From Annulohypoxylon bovei var. microspora (taxonomy: Eukaryota; Ascomycota; Sordariomycetes; Xylariales; Hypoxylaceae), in the NCBI GenBank assembly GCA_022836615.1, contig MU405253.1, positions 62,001 to 126,000 on the forward strand: a DNA stretch of 64,000 bases. The letters run 5' to 3'. The translations under genes were made by a program, and so were the position numbers. The number at the start of each line of letters is the position of its first letter. Position 1 is the first letter of the stretch. A model generated the notes under the pieces. The model did not search any database, was not told where the DNA came from, and worked only from the letters and a program-made list of their open reading frames with translations. Below are positions 33,060 through 44,442 of this stretch, piece after piece.

Positions 33060-33511
33060 GAAGGTAGAGGGAATGTTAGAAACAAAATATTCCCCAAGTG
33101 GTCGACAGCTATATTAGGGTAAATTAGATTTATATAGAGCATATTTATCTCGGTTAATGAACTGAATAAGTGTTTAGTTAATAATTCGTACTGATTTATG
33201 TTATTGTTACGGATTTATGTTATTGTTGAGCATATTATCCCCAGACAATCGATAAATCTCAGGGGTTAACTCTGCACCTGGGCACTGTAAACGCTTTGTC
33301 TTAGTGGCTGAGAGCCCCAAGCCATAGCGATTAACCGCTAAGATTTAGCGGGGAGATCACTATTAGGCTCGAGGCCAATACAGTACTAATTGATATCTGA
33401 TTTAACCACGCACTATGCAAGGGCCGTGAAAGATGTGCGAAACTTCGGCATTCGTACCCAGTCCTACAAGCTAAATAAATGCCTATCAAGGCTCCTAAGC
33501 CTTCTCAATGA
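33060..33511. other. Convergent spacer filled by a diverged MITE copy
   Basis: Lies between the 3' ends of the ankyrin gene and the PL20 gene. A short imperfect tandem (GATTTATGTTATTGTT twice, about 33192-33226) precedes or overlaps the left end of MITE copy 2, which occupies most of the rest. Confidence 0.55.
33208..33456. mobile_element. TA-flanked MITE, copy 2 (diverged)
   Basis: Shares its interior with 8777-9025. Both read GCACTGTAA, then GCTTTGTC, TAGTGGCTGAG, a GCGRTTARCC block, CACTATTA and ATACAGTAC in the same order and spacing, with many transitions. Taking the TA at 33208 and the TA ending 33456 gives 249 nt, the same length as copy 1. The terminal repeats are eroded here (TACGGA against ATTCGTA), so the boundaries are less certain than for copy 1. 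Confidence 0.6.
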
Positions 33512-34333
33512 CTATAGTTCTTCATAAGCATCTTGAAAATGCACAGAACCTTCAGAGCTTGTAACCCAACCATTTGGATCGGCATCTTGGAAAGCAGTGC
33601 CAGAAGCAATCTGATCATACCAAACCTGTCGGGTTCCCTGGGTACCCTCGTAGCCATGATCATGCCAACCATTAGCATATAACCCAACTCTGAACTGGAA
33701 GTATCGCCCATCCCCTACCGTAGTCGGAAGGTTGTATGCCTCGACTACCTTCTCCCCATCGTACCACAACTTGTAGAACCCGGTGTTATCACTCTTCCAG
33801 CTAGCCTGGATCTCGACGCGGTGCCATGCCCCTGCAGTCACTTTCTTGAGGTTCGAGAAGGACTTAATCTTCTGGTTGGTGGTAGGACACACATCGCCGT
33901 ACTTGACACGCGTCTGCAGCTGGTCTCCCACAATCCACACCATCGAGCTGGGCATGTAATCCTCGCCGCACTTCAGATCCGAGAAGTCGGCGATAAACTG
34001 GGCGAGGTTGAACTCCTGAGCGGGGCTGAACTGCCAGTTATCCTGGAGCCGGAAGGCGAATCCGTAGAACCCCGTGTTTCCTTTCTGATAGGCGTTATAC
34101 TTGACTGCTTCGGAATGGTAGCGACCGCTGTATGATGAGTCGTAGATTTGGGTCATTCGGAGAGCCGTAGTACCCTTGTAGACGGTGTCCGTCACTTCGT
34201 CGACTGTGCCCTTATTTTCGTGCGTAAAGGTATCCCAACCGGATTTGGTCCCCGTGTTGTGCCAGGATTGAGTTGCTTGCACGGCTGTCAAGCTAAGCGC
34301 AACGACTAGTGTAGATATATTGATGGCAAACAT
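33512..34333 (-). CDS. Secreted polysaccharide lyase, PL20 glucuronan-lyase-like
   Basis: Single exon, 273 aa. The first 20 residues are a clear signal peptide (MFAINISTLVVALSLTAVQA). The mature part is a beta-jelly-roll lyase: WDTFTHENKG near the start, RYHSEAVKYNAY and GFYGFAFRLQDNW in the middle, WHRVEIQASWKSDNTGFYKLW and YFQFRVGLYANGW later. These match fungal PL20 endo-beta-1,4-glucuronan lyases, which cleave polyglucuronate by beta-elimination outside the cell. Length is usual for the family. No binding module is fused. A telomere-like C-rich tract lies 13-50 nt upstream of the ATG. Assignment to PL20 is by recognition of the overall pattern; a related jelly-roll lyase cannot be excluded. 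Confidence 0.8.
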   Translation of the reverse strand: MFAINISTLVVALSLTAVQATQSWHNTGTKSGWDTFTHENKGTVDEVTDTVYKGTTALRMTQIYDSSYSGRYHSEAVKYNAYQKGNTGFYGFAFRLQDNWQFSPAQEFNLAQFIADFSDLKCGEDYMPSSMVWIVGDQLQTRVKYGDVCPTTNQKIKSFSNLKKVTAGAWHRVEIQASWKSDNTGFYKLWYDGEKVVEAYNLPTTVGDGRYFQFRVGLYANGWHDHGYEGTQGTRQVWYDQIASGTAFQDADPNGWVTSSEGSVHFQDAYEEL

Positions 34334-35825
34334 CTTGGCTAATTGCGTTACACGAGGGTTGGGGATAGGGTTGGGGTTAGGGTATTGAGGTCTAACACCC
34401 TAATGAGGAAAAGATGCAGATTGGGACAGTAGTTGATCCAAACATCATTCCATGAAGGAGATTTGTTGAGTCATATATATACCTACCTACCTGGGTACTT
34501 ACCGAAGTGTTCACGAAGGGAAGACTCAGGTGCCACTGAGCTGACCTCCGTTTACGAACTCACCAATCCAATCTCAAGAGAAATGTCAGAATTAGGAAAG
34601 CATTTACGAAACCCCGGAAAAAAAGAATTACTTAATTCAACTTTACTACCATGTGATTTGCCAGGCCAAATAGGGGAAATCTGATTTAATACGATAATTC
34701 TTAGATAAACTTCTGACACCATTAGGGTCCATATGCCTAATGGGGACGCAGTTACCATGAGGCGGCTGATTAAGCTGACATTGCATGTCTTTCCTAGTAC
34801 CTGCAATCCAATTAGATGCCGGATATATTTGGAGTCGGTGTAAATGAGAAATCTGAGACTTAAATGCCATTTTGCCCCGGATTCATTATCCGACTCACCG
34901 AACCGAGGGCTGAAATCTGTTTCTAAATCTCCTTATCCTTTCCTAGGTAGGTACCTATATTTCTAGAAGATCTATGCATTCCATGACGTACTGCCTTGTT
35001 ATGGTAGACTCAATAAAGTCCAAGAGACTGCCTAGGTATTCAATGCTGGTGCATCTGCGGACTCAGCTAGGGGAAATATTATCCATGTTTTATTATGCTG
35101 CCTTACTAATTACGATGCCAAGCGTATATCCACGTAAATGGAACTCCTAGGACTTTTGTTCTTGTTTTGGTCAGCTCTCTTCCCAACACATCCCATTGTT
35201 TCGTTACCCGTTAGAGACTAGTATGCCCTTTTTCGTAAACGCAAAAAGCATGAACGCCTCCCACGACTCAAGAAATTCCCGCGTTTCCACGCAAAGATGA
35301 TGACGTGAGGATTCATTTGATAAAACTCGCGCCCTATGGCTTAGTTATAGGCTATTGATCTTACAAGACGGCTTATCAATTACAAGCCCCCTCCAATGAT
35401 GATAACATTATCCTCGACGTCGGGTTAGTATATTTGAACCCTAGCTAATCGCTTATGTGCTTACAGATTAGTGATTGTAACAAAGTAGGCGAAGACATAG
35501 AAGAATACCTGGGCACTTATTTCATGAACTAATTATTTAACAGGGCGAAATGATTTATTCATTCAGAGGCTCATGTACATCTCATATAGCAAGAATGCGC
35601 AAAATGGTTTCAGACGACCAACCCAAGGTAACTACCATAAAGGCGAAAACGTCCACCGACAGAGAATACACGGCATCAACCCATACAGTTTAACGGTGAA
35701 TTCCCTGAGCCTCCGACCCGCCCAAAAGCTCTAGTAAGGAGTGAAGATCATGATCCCAAAGACGCCTCGGCCACCTTCCTTCGCGATAGCCCGTCGATAA
35801 TGTAATATATACCTAGGTACCTTTC
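34334..35825. other. Gene-free stretch between PL20 and P450 genes
   Basis: Starts with the telomere-like tract at about 34351-34384. It carries palindromic CCTAGG-type motifs near 34941 and 35811. No coding region is supported; frames at 34433-34870 are short and overlap on opposite strands without any motif. Confidence 0.5.
34351..34384. promoter_or_regulatory. Degenerate telomere-like G-tract in PL20 5' flank
   Basis: On the + strand five runs of three or four G alternate with TT, ATA and TTA spacers (GGGTTGGGGATAGGG and so on). On the coding strand it reads as CCCTAACCCC-type telo-box units just before the PL20 start codon. It has the spacing of a potential G-quadruplex. A regulatory role is inference. 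Confidence 0.45.
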
Positions 35826-37879
35826 TTACTCTATTTCCTTGGCGATAGGCTTCATGTAGATATTCAAAGACGGCTTGTCCCACAGGACGTACGTCTTCTG
35901 GTCCTTCATCCACCTCAAGCTGTCGTCGGAGATGCTCATGTCGAAGTTATATATGATCTTAGCCATGATGAGGCGCATCTCGGCGTACGCCAGACTAGAC
36001 GGTCACGGGTCAGTAACTTTACTCATTCCTTCTCTCACCTCTCTCATGCTCTATACATTGACGAGAGCGGGGGATAGAAGAGTATAGGGGTAGAGATGGG
36101 CTAAAACTCACTTCCTGCCGATGCAATTACGGGGTCCGATGCTGAACGGCTGCATCGCCTCGAGGGCGTCATGCTTGTACCTCGGGTCGCCCATCCACCG
36201 CTCCGGCACGTACATGTCAGCGTCCGTCCAGAGGTCGGGGTTGCGGTTGATAGCCCATTGCCAGACTGAGACGATGGTCTATTTCAACAGGTCAGGTCAG
36301 CATCGCATGCCTCGATACCCACGCTTACAAGGCGGGGCAGGAAAGGGGGAGGGGGGAGATGTTAGAGAAAATAAAGCGACTTACGCCCTCGGCCACAAAT
36401 TTCCCTGCGATGGTAGCACCTCCCTTAGGCACGGACCTTGGCAGGTCGGCGGCGACGGGAGGGTACATCCGGAATGCTTCGTTAAGACACGCCAGCATAC
36501 TTGATAGAGCTGCGTGTTAGTCAACAGCGCAATCAATCAATTAGACGAAGAGATACTGCAGGGAAACACTCACTAAGTTAGAGAATTGACGGATGTCAGG
36601 GTGATCTCCTCTTCGCTCTTGAAGGTCGACCGAACCTCTTCGGTTAGCTTCGCGAGCTTGTCGGGGTTGGTCGTCAGCAAGAAGGTAGAGCCGCTCAGCA
36701 GCGTAGCCGTGGTTTCAGAGCCGGCGATGATGACGACGTTAGCGTTGGCCGCGAGCTTCTCGAGGTCCATATGCCACTCGTTCTGTTTCTTTAGCAGGCC
36801 CTCTATGAGGTCGGGGCGCTCCATGCCGAGCTTCATGCGCTCCTGGACTTTGTTTCGGACGAGGTCCATGTTCTCGTCGTTCTTGTTCGCGATGCCAATC
36901 TTGTACAGGAAGTCTACGACTGGCCGGAACCCCAGCATGCTTACGGCACGGAAGAGGGCTATTTCGAAGAGGACATTGTTGATGAGGTGCACCCATGGGT
37001 GATAGGCAGATTCCTTCAGGCAGCCGAATGAGGACCCGAATCCTAAGTCGCCGATGATGTCGAACGTCGTCCAGTTGAACCACTCGCGCATGTTGAGAGG
37101 CGCAGTGCCATCTTTGCAGTTCTCGTATAGTCGTTGAATTAGTAGGTTCACATAGTCCTTGATGAGGGGCTCTTGGGCTTTCATAGACTTTTCTGAGAAT
37201 CCATGGGAGAGCTGCCGTCGGAGAAGGGAGTGTTCCTCACGATCCGCTTCAATTATCGATGCTGGCATATGTGAATGCACGCGGTATGATTCTGTAGAGT
37301 TGACTTTTAGTGTCTGTATCCTCTCCGACGCGAAAAGGGGGGTTGTCGAGAAGTCATGTTTAGGAAGCTACCTAGCTAACGTTTCCAGATGAAGCGATTA
37401 TCTGAGAAAATAGGAAAATAGGAAAATAGGAAAAATACGAGAGAGGTTTATTTAACACAGAACAAGAAGTGGCTTACCATCGTGCTTGGCCATGTCTTGG
37501 AGGCCGCCTGACCGATGACCATAGATATCCTTCCATGCCTGGGGGTCATTGCAGACAAGCTCATTGGGCGAGATCCGGACGAATTTTCCATACTTAGTCT
37601 GGAGCTCCTTTACCTTGAAGGCTAGGTCTCCTGTCATAAGATGGTATTGTCGTGGTAAAGGGGATATGCGCCAAAGAAGGGGTCCAGGGAACGAGCGAAG
37701 CGGGTGTAGGAAGAGTTTGTAGATTATACTTCCTACGAAATATACAGCCACCTAGTTACAATATTAATATAAAATAGTAATCTTTGCAATGTTTATTCTT
37801 AGGTCAATGATGAACTTACCAGCGCAACGCCTATCAGTAGGGTACTGACGGGGCCAACAACGGGAAGAGGAGGCGCCAT
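35826..37879 (-). CDS. Cytochrome P450 monooxygenase
   Basis: Seven exons (37879..37820, 37751..37478, 37401..37381, 37291..36574, 36499..36385, 36278..36112, 35994..35826) give 507 aa with consistent phases; the third exon is only 21 nt. An N-terminal membrane anchor is followed by the HPLRSFPGPLLWRIS hinge, then RREQ-type B-C region EADREEHSLLRRQLSHGF, I-helix AGSETTATLLS, K-helix NEAFRMYPP (ExxR) and heme loop FSIGPRNCIGRN with the ligand cysteine. All catalytic landmarks are intact. The HSLLRRQLSHGFSEKSM pattern is shared with a broad fungal group often annotated as isotrichodermin C-15 hydroxylase or benzoate hydroxylase-like, so no substrate should be inferred. It is ER-bound and takes electrons from a P450 reductase. 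No obvious partner genes adjoin it. Confidence 0.93.
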
Positions 37880-39417
37880 GATGAGGTTATAGTAATGTAG
37901 TCTCTTTAGGTTATGTATGGTCAAGGGTAATGTTTTGTGTAACTCGAAGTCATGCTCTTCTCTCATAAAACAGGAGTTGGGCTATGGTTTATATACCTAC
38001 CTTACGTAACATATTTCCATCATTTATCATAGAGCCAAGTGGTATCATGTGGACACTTGATTTTACGAAACAAGTCCCATCCCATGCATATACAGTATAC
38101 GAAGCCGTAAACCTGTATCAGACAAGCAAAGAACCCCCAAAAAGCATAGCTTCCCGTTTCCCTTCCATGCGCTATTCACAATGTGTCCGTGCTATACAGA
38201 TCCAACGACTAGCAACCCGACCGTCCGACAGACTGTGGTCACATACATAGGTATTGCCGCGCCCGAAGCAACCTCGACAAGAAAAACCTTCCAGCCAATA
38301 GCAGGGCCGATGTTGCTAAGGAAGTTACATAAACCTTCCGGTCTGCATGTCAGAAGTCCCGGCAGATCACCCGCTGCCTAGCGCCAGCTTCAGGGTCTCG
38401 ATTAGGATAGACTCGACACACGAATTTGTGTTTCAGCAAGAATCTACCGTACGATATCGTTAACCTCGACCAAGTCTAAACTATTCTGAGAATCAGAACT
38501 TTTAAGCATATCTGCTTTGCCGCAAAGCCACCAACGTGCGTTCCCGTGTTGTCGACGGCGTCAGTTTTCTAACGCCGTAAAGAGTATGGCGTTGGGGCCG
38601 GCAGACGTTCCAGATTGCCATCTCAGTCCTAGCATCGTCTAACCGTTGACGGGGCTTACGGGGGCTTCGAAGAACCCGTTACCCCGGACCTTGCCCGGCT
38701 GTTGCAGCACGACAGGGCCGGACCATCGTTGAGCCGCTACAACCACAATGTCTCCGAAGTGACGACAAGATCAAAATTTATCCCTATCTAGGCAACTTTT
38801 TAGAGATTTATTTCGTCTCGTAGTATCCACTAGATTTATGGCAAGGGTTACATATCTTGTACGCCACCGACCCTAGATAGTTCATCGGAACCAGTTTTGA
38901 TGCTAAGTAGGTCCAGTATGTTCGAAATCCAAGATCTCATCAGGATCAACTTCGGAGCCGAAATACCATATAGATACTAGTGGGTTTGAGAATATCGAGA
39001 GTCCAAATCGGAAAGAAAAAAAACCCTCCGAAAAAAAAAAAAAAAAGGACTCTCGTTTTCATTGGATGACAACGCAAATCAAAGTGGCAGAGGAGTCGAA
39101 TACCCGCAGATGAAGGAGCAAGGAAATTTTAACAATACGAATATAATAATACGAATAGTGAATAATTGTATAAAAACGCTCGGATGGGGTATGTATGAAG
39201 ATGCCCCGGACTTGAAAACTCCTATTAACTCCGCTATGAATCCTTCAATAAGTCCCTCTTGCAGACATAAAAGCAAAAACTGGCACAGTAAGGAATACTT
39301 ATGCTCAACGGATGCGCCTACAACGCCGCAATACGACTCTGCATCGTGCACAATTCCGTATCTACACTCTTCCTAGGCCTCATTACACCAGGCGCCGACC
39401 TTGACCCTAGTCGAGGT
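37880..39417. other. Gene-free stretch
   Basis: Spacer between the P450 start and the 3' end of the GTPase gene, which includes the P450 promoter. It shows A-runs near 39016-39046 and short frames without motifs. Nothing else is recognised. Confidence 0.5.
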
Positions 39418-41549
39418 CTAGATGCCTCTTTCTATCGAGCCACCGGGCTCCTCAGGGCCTTGTGCAGCATCACCATCTGGTTGACGCGGCATCAGTGGCT
39501 TCTGAGGATCATAACCAACTGATTTGACAATACCGAGACCTTTAGTTCGTCCTTCACGGAATAGTAGTCGGTCACCGGGAGCCAGATACTCTGGACGCTG
39601 AACGAATCGGAACGCTACCGTAGCGCGGTCACCAGTTCGTATAAATGGGCGATCGACGTCGATTATCGCGCATGTTTGGGACACTGGGCCAACGTGAAGC
39701 ATTGCTTGATACTTAGTCTTGATGGTGGTTGCATGTGACAGGATTAAAACCTCCGCAACGAATTCACGATAAACTTTAGGGAGCGGTTGCCCTTCGATCT
39801 TTGGTAGGACTACCATACCTTTCCGTACGTCTTTTCGACGTATTTTCTTCAATGCGAAACTAGCTGATTGGCCGGCAGAGGCTGCGGGTACGCCGATTCG
39901 TTTTCGCTCGATGGAACGAATGCTGGTTTGGGTAAACTGACCCAGCGAATCGGGACCAATTAGCACGCTGTCGCCAGAGTGAACTACCCCTGATTTGACG
40001 ATTCCGCTTACAACCGTGCCGACAAAAGGGACGGAGAAGGTGTCATTAACATGGAACTCAAAAGGGGCATCCGAATCGTAGCGGCCATGATGCGGAAGTA
40101 TGTTGAGGAATGCACGGACGAGGTCGAGGTTCTTCCCGGTGACATTTGAGACCTGGAATATAGGACATATTCGCTGACTCACAAACTGAGTTGCCGTGTT
40201 GATACATTCTTCGCGGTCGTTGATGAAGATGGGCATTTTCCGTGCCGCTGGAGATTTGAGAATTTTGGTAATCTGCTGAATAGTCTGCTCCAAGATATTC
40301 GGAGGGCAGATATCGATTTTGGTGATTACCACCATGATGGGCACATTCAAGGCCAAGGCGATACCGAGATGCTCTTTACTCATGCCGATCAGGCCATTAT
40401 TCGCAGCGACCATGAGTAAGCAATAATTAGGGCTGCTAGATAACAGACCGAAAACGGTGGTCCGGAGATATCGTTCATGACCGGCCAAATCTGTGAATGT
40501 AATCACTTTGGCGCTACGCTTGCCGATCTCTTCCCATGAAAGTTTTCCTATATCGCTATAAGCAAAAGGAATGCAGAAGTACGCCTAGGTAGATACTTTA
40601 GGCAATCACTTACTTCCTGGAGTATCGGATGCTACGACATTTCCGACGGTGTCAAACCCCATGATTTCCATCCCGACGGAACTGGTTCGGCCAGTTTCCA
40701 TCTCATGTTTATGACGGAAAAGGTTGACACGAGCTTTGCCTCGCCCATCGTCAAGGTCGCCCTTAACTAAGACGCCTAACATAGAGCTCTTTCCAGCATC
40801 AACTGCGTTCAACATTTAGTATAACTGGATATCTTCCGTACCAGGTACCTTTACCTAGGTAGGTAAATTGGGTTATGACTCACCATTTCCAACGACAGCT
40901 ATCCTAGTCTCAATAACATCTTCAATCGTAGAAGGGGCCAGCCGTACTAGTATTTTGCCAGTGCAGTCAATATCTTTACTCTGGATCCCCGATTTCGTCG
41001 ACTCGGCCTCGGCATCGCCTCCAACATTCTTGGTCAGTAGGATGTCGCAATCGCCGCGCACTTTCTTAGCCGTCTCTTTTAATCTGTTGAAGGCAATATC
41101 CCATTCCTCGCGAGTGAGATGCATTGATTCGCCATTGTTCTCGAATCCTAAGTCAAAAACGGCCTCACCGTGACCTTCTAAGATTCGCTCATCGATATGT
41201 TCACTCAATTTCTGTTGGGCTGTCGCGTCATCGGCAGGCGCTAATAGAAGGTCGCGCAACGGTACGCGGGGTTCAGATTCACCAAGGTTCAAGGAGTCGA
41301 GTATATCGAGCTCTTCATGATGTTCGGTTTGGTCAGATCCGGTGGTCGTATTCGTAGTCGTAGTCGGGAGCTTGGAACTGGGATAACGTAATGCTTGCTG
41401 CTTCTCAACGAACTCGGCAAAGTCGCTTAAGGCCTAATTGCTATATGTATTAGAATTAGAATAGAAGTGGATAAGCCATTAGCGGATCTTCATACAGCTT
41501 CTCCTTTTCGTCGCTCATGCGGCAGCTGTTTTGCGCCTTTACTAGTCAT
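39418..41549 (-). CDS. GTPBP1/GTPBP2-like translational GTPase
   Basis: Four exons (41549..41496, 41433..40884, 40802..40614, 40547..39418) give 640 aa. The start at 41549 was chosen because it alone leaves phase 0 before the GTATGA donor at 41495; the later ATG (MSDEKEK) is out of phase. The N-terminal ~200 residues are variable and acidic. The G domain has G1 GNVDAGKSS (assembled across intron two), G3 DLAGHERY and G4 TKID, then EF-Tu-like domains two and three (GTVVSGIVKSG, GDSVLIGPD, FIRTGDRATVAF). It matches the eukaryotic GTPBP1/2 family of cytosolic EF1A-related GTPases linked to ribosome stalling and mRNA decay. The C-terminal tail is Pro/Gly-rich. A conserved housekeeping-type gene, unrelated to its neighbours. 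Confidence 0.9.
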
Positions 41550-42658
41550 ATTTACAGATGTAAGACTGAGACTCTCAAATGGAGTATTAATACCGGTGTA
41601 TTCGGGTAATCATTGAGACAATATATTGATATGGACAATGTAGGTAAATTCGCTTTAGTTGATACGGTGAGATGAAGAGCTTCATATATACCTACTTAAG
41701 CATGGTGGAAGAGAATGGAAGGATTAAAAGTTCGAAGAGTTCGAAGAGTTCGAGTCATAAGTCGTAAGTTTCTCTATGAGTAACACGGCCAAGCAGAGTC
41801 GGGAAGTTGTCGGGGCAAGAACGACAAAGTCGTCATAAACCTAGAACTACGAGCTGCCAATCAACGAGACAGGTGGAGTCTGAGAAGCCACGCTAACGGA
41901 TGCTCCCCGCCTGTAAATTCTTGTCGATAAGGACCAGGTTAAAGAGCCTCGCCTCAGCCACGTTCTTACCTAGGTACATAGTGGAAGGCGAGCTCGGAAT
42001 CTGAGTCATTACAAGAAGTCCTAGGAGAATTTCAAAAAGGGGTAAACTCTAGCACGCTCAAATATCGAACTTTCGGGATTGTTTCCCCTGACTCAACCGG
42101 GACTCAATTGTCTTCCTCATCTGAGTGGCGTCACAGACCCAAATCATAATATGGTGTACTATTACGGCATTTCGGTGTGCTCTCGTCATCTAATTGTGGT
42201 AGGATGTTATACATATGCTTCCTCTCCCACCCCAGGGTCTTGTCTTCTCTACCGAAGTAACTAGCTATTTCCTCCTATTGGAGCGCTTCAGATGTCAAAA
42301 TCTATCCAATAGTCTTGGCATTCCGGAGGATCGATCCAATTTTCTTTTCTATGTATTAGCCGCGGTGGAGATCTGGTCCCGATGCGTCGGGTTATGGAAC
42401 GATTGTCAAGTCAACCTCTCGCTCGTGCCAATCACAGAGTGGCGCGTACCTCTGAGATGGGTTCTACAACTCGGCTCCGTTTACAGGCTCGAGGAAAGCA
42501 AGATGTGTGTTTAGGTGTAGCACAAGGCGAGTTTGTCACATGCAAGTCAGAGGCAAACCTCATTTCGAATACGTTCAAATGTTTAGAATTTCACTAGGTA
42601 TATCCAATCCCCGACAACGAATCCCTATCCACCAACAGCCTCAACCCCGCCCAACCCC
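41550..42658. other. Gene-free stretch
   Basis: Promoter side of the GTPase gene and 3' side of the GH62 gene. A TACCTAGGTA palindrome lies near 41968. Frames at 42079-42597 overlap each other and show no family signal. Confidence 0.5.
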
Positions 42659-43648
42659 CTAGCGCTGCAGCGTCAGCACCGCGGGGCGGTACGGGAGGAG
42701 CCCGTAGTTGCCGTCGTTGCCGGGGACGCGTCCCTGGTACAGCAGCTCGAGGCGGCAGGGGTCGACGGTCATGGTTTGGTCGGGGTTAGCGCGCACCAGG
42801 TCGCCGTGGCTGATGTCGTTGGTCCACGCCGCGCCGCTGTTGGCCTTGCCGGCGAACGGGCTGGCCTCCGTCGCCGCCCGCGGCGTCCACGCGCCCGCCA
42901 GGCTGTCCGCCGTGAACGACCGGAAGAACCGCCCGTTGGCGCCGATGGCCTCGACGAGCATCAGGTACTTCGTCCGGCCTTGTAGCGTGTACACCTGCAC
43001 CGCCTCGAACAGGTTGTTGCTGGTGTCGGTCAGCACGACGGTCGACGCGCGGCCGAAGTCGCCGGGGAAGCTGCCGATGGGCATGCTGGCGCGGTAGATC
43101 TTGCCGTTGTCGCCCGCGAAGAACAGGTACATGTCGGTGGCGTCGCCGATGACCGTCTGGTCGATGCAGCCGGTGCTGGACCCGGAGATGGTGCCGGAGA
43201 AGAGCGGCTGCGGCGCGGACCACGAGTTGGCGACGGTCGGGTCGCTGGTCGTGCGGTAGGTGAAGGCGGTGGTGCCCCACTGGTACGCCAGCACCCAAAC
43301 GTCCTTGGGCGCGAAGTAGAACAGCGTGGGAGCGACGGCGCCTGTACTCATGGCGTTCTGGCTCGCCGCCGACATCTCCGTCCAGTTAGAGAACAGCGCG
43401 AAGTTCATCGAGCCCCAGCCCGCCCCCGTGTTGTGCGTCGTCCCGTACACCAGGTGCTGGTCCTTGTACATGACGCTGGTGAAGTCCTTGAGCGACACCC
43501 ATCCCGACTTCGGTGTCGCCAGCGCCTCTGTCGACGTCCAGCGGTATGACGACGGCAGTTCGCACTCCTGCGCCGTGACGGCAGCCGCTGACGCGAGTAG
43601 CGCAATGCCGGTTGCTACCGGGCTAAAGTCTTTACTTAGAAATCTCAT
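42659..43648 (-). CDS. GH62 alpha-L-arabinofuranosidase, secreted
   Basis: Single exon, 329 aa, high G+C. Signal peptide to about residue 26 (ending AVTAQ). The catalytic five-bladed propeller of GH62 is visible as CELPSSYRWTSTEAL, GWVSLKDFTSV (the catalytic-base Asp region), MAPTLFYFAPKD-like segment, SGSSTGCIDQTVIGD, NNLFEAVQVY (the general acid Glu region) and SHGDLVRANPDQTMTVDPC near the end. It removes arabinose side chains from arabinoxylan outside the cell. Length fits a GH62 catalytic domain alone, with no CBM. Strong codon bias towards C/G third positions contrasts with the AT-rich flanks. Confidence 0.92.
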   Translation of the reverse strand: MRFLSKDFSPVATGIALLASAAAVTAQECELPSSYRWTSTEALATPKSGWVSLKDFTSVMYKDQHLVYGTTHNTGAGWGSMNFALFSNWTEMSAASQNAMSTGAVAPTLFYFAPKDVWVLAYQWGTTAFTYRTTSDPTVANSWSAPQPLFSGTISGSSTGCIDQTVIGDATDMYLFFAGDNGKIYRASMPIGSFPGDFGRASTVVLTDTSNNLFEAVQVYTLQGRTKYLMLVEAIGANGRFFRSFTADSLAGAWTPRAATEASPFAGKANSGAAWTNDISHGDLVRANPDQTMTVDPCRLELLYQGRVPGNDGNYGLLPYRPAVLTLQR

Positions 43649-44442
43649 CGTGGCAACTTCTCCTCATGAGGGTAAGTGAAAAGGAAGAAGTCTAGCACTG
43701 AAGATTTAGGATTCCAAGCAGCAAGTCCGGGCGGAGGACCGCCAGGTTTGTATACCCTCTCATAGGGCTGATTACTGTAGTGGTCGACTGTCCATGAGCA
43801 AATACCAGGCAGCCTAGAACCTCGTAGCTTGGTAAATTCCTCCGTTTATAAATTAATATCGACGAGTCCTTGTAATGATATTAGATTCCGGTTCGTGCGG
43901 TAAGCTCATTTTCGGTCGTTCAAGAAATTGTCTAAATAACTAAGCGACGCATTGCTCCCAGGCAAAAATAAGCGTATAAACTATCCGATCTAAAATATAA
44001 TCTTGGTAGATATTTATATTACTATAAATTACACGTTAGAATCTTGTTCGACATGTCAACACCCTCAATATATACCAGCAACCGCGCGAATAGGAAGCTT
44101 GTATTCATCCAGGGGGTTCACCTGTATACCGTTATAGCCATGCCGACCAAACTATCCCGTACTGAGGGGAGCGCCTCCAAATAAGTCCCATGAAATAACG
44201 AAGCTCTACACTCTTACCTAGGTAAGTGCCAAAGGTGAGGTGAGGTTGAGGTATAGGCCACGATATGACATGATAGGTGGGCATAGAATAAATTGGGGTA
44301 GTTGTAAGTTTTCTTTTTGACTCACTTTTGAGATCCTTTTTTCTAATTTTTACTTTTATCACATCCACACTTCCATCTGCTTGTCGAATTCTCCTATACC
44401 ATTACTAGCGCGGTCAATTGCAATCGACAAGCACCTACACTA
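43649..44442. other. Gene-free stretch
   Basis: GH62 promoter side and 3' flank of the cysteine-rich pseudogene. An AT-rich block lies around 43840-44060. No coding signal. Confidence 0.5.

Noticed and set aside
41461..41517. Alternative GTPase start at the later ATG (MSDEKEK)
   Set aside because: Its frame reaches the donor in phase 2 while the next exon needs phase 0, giving a stop; the upstream ATG at 41549 fits.
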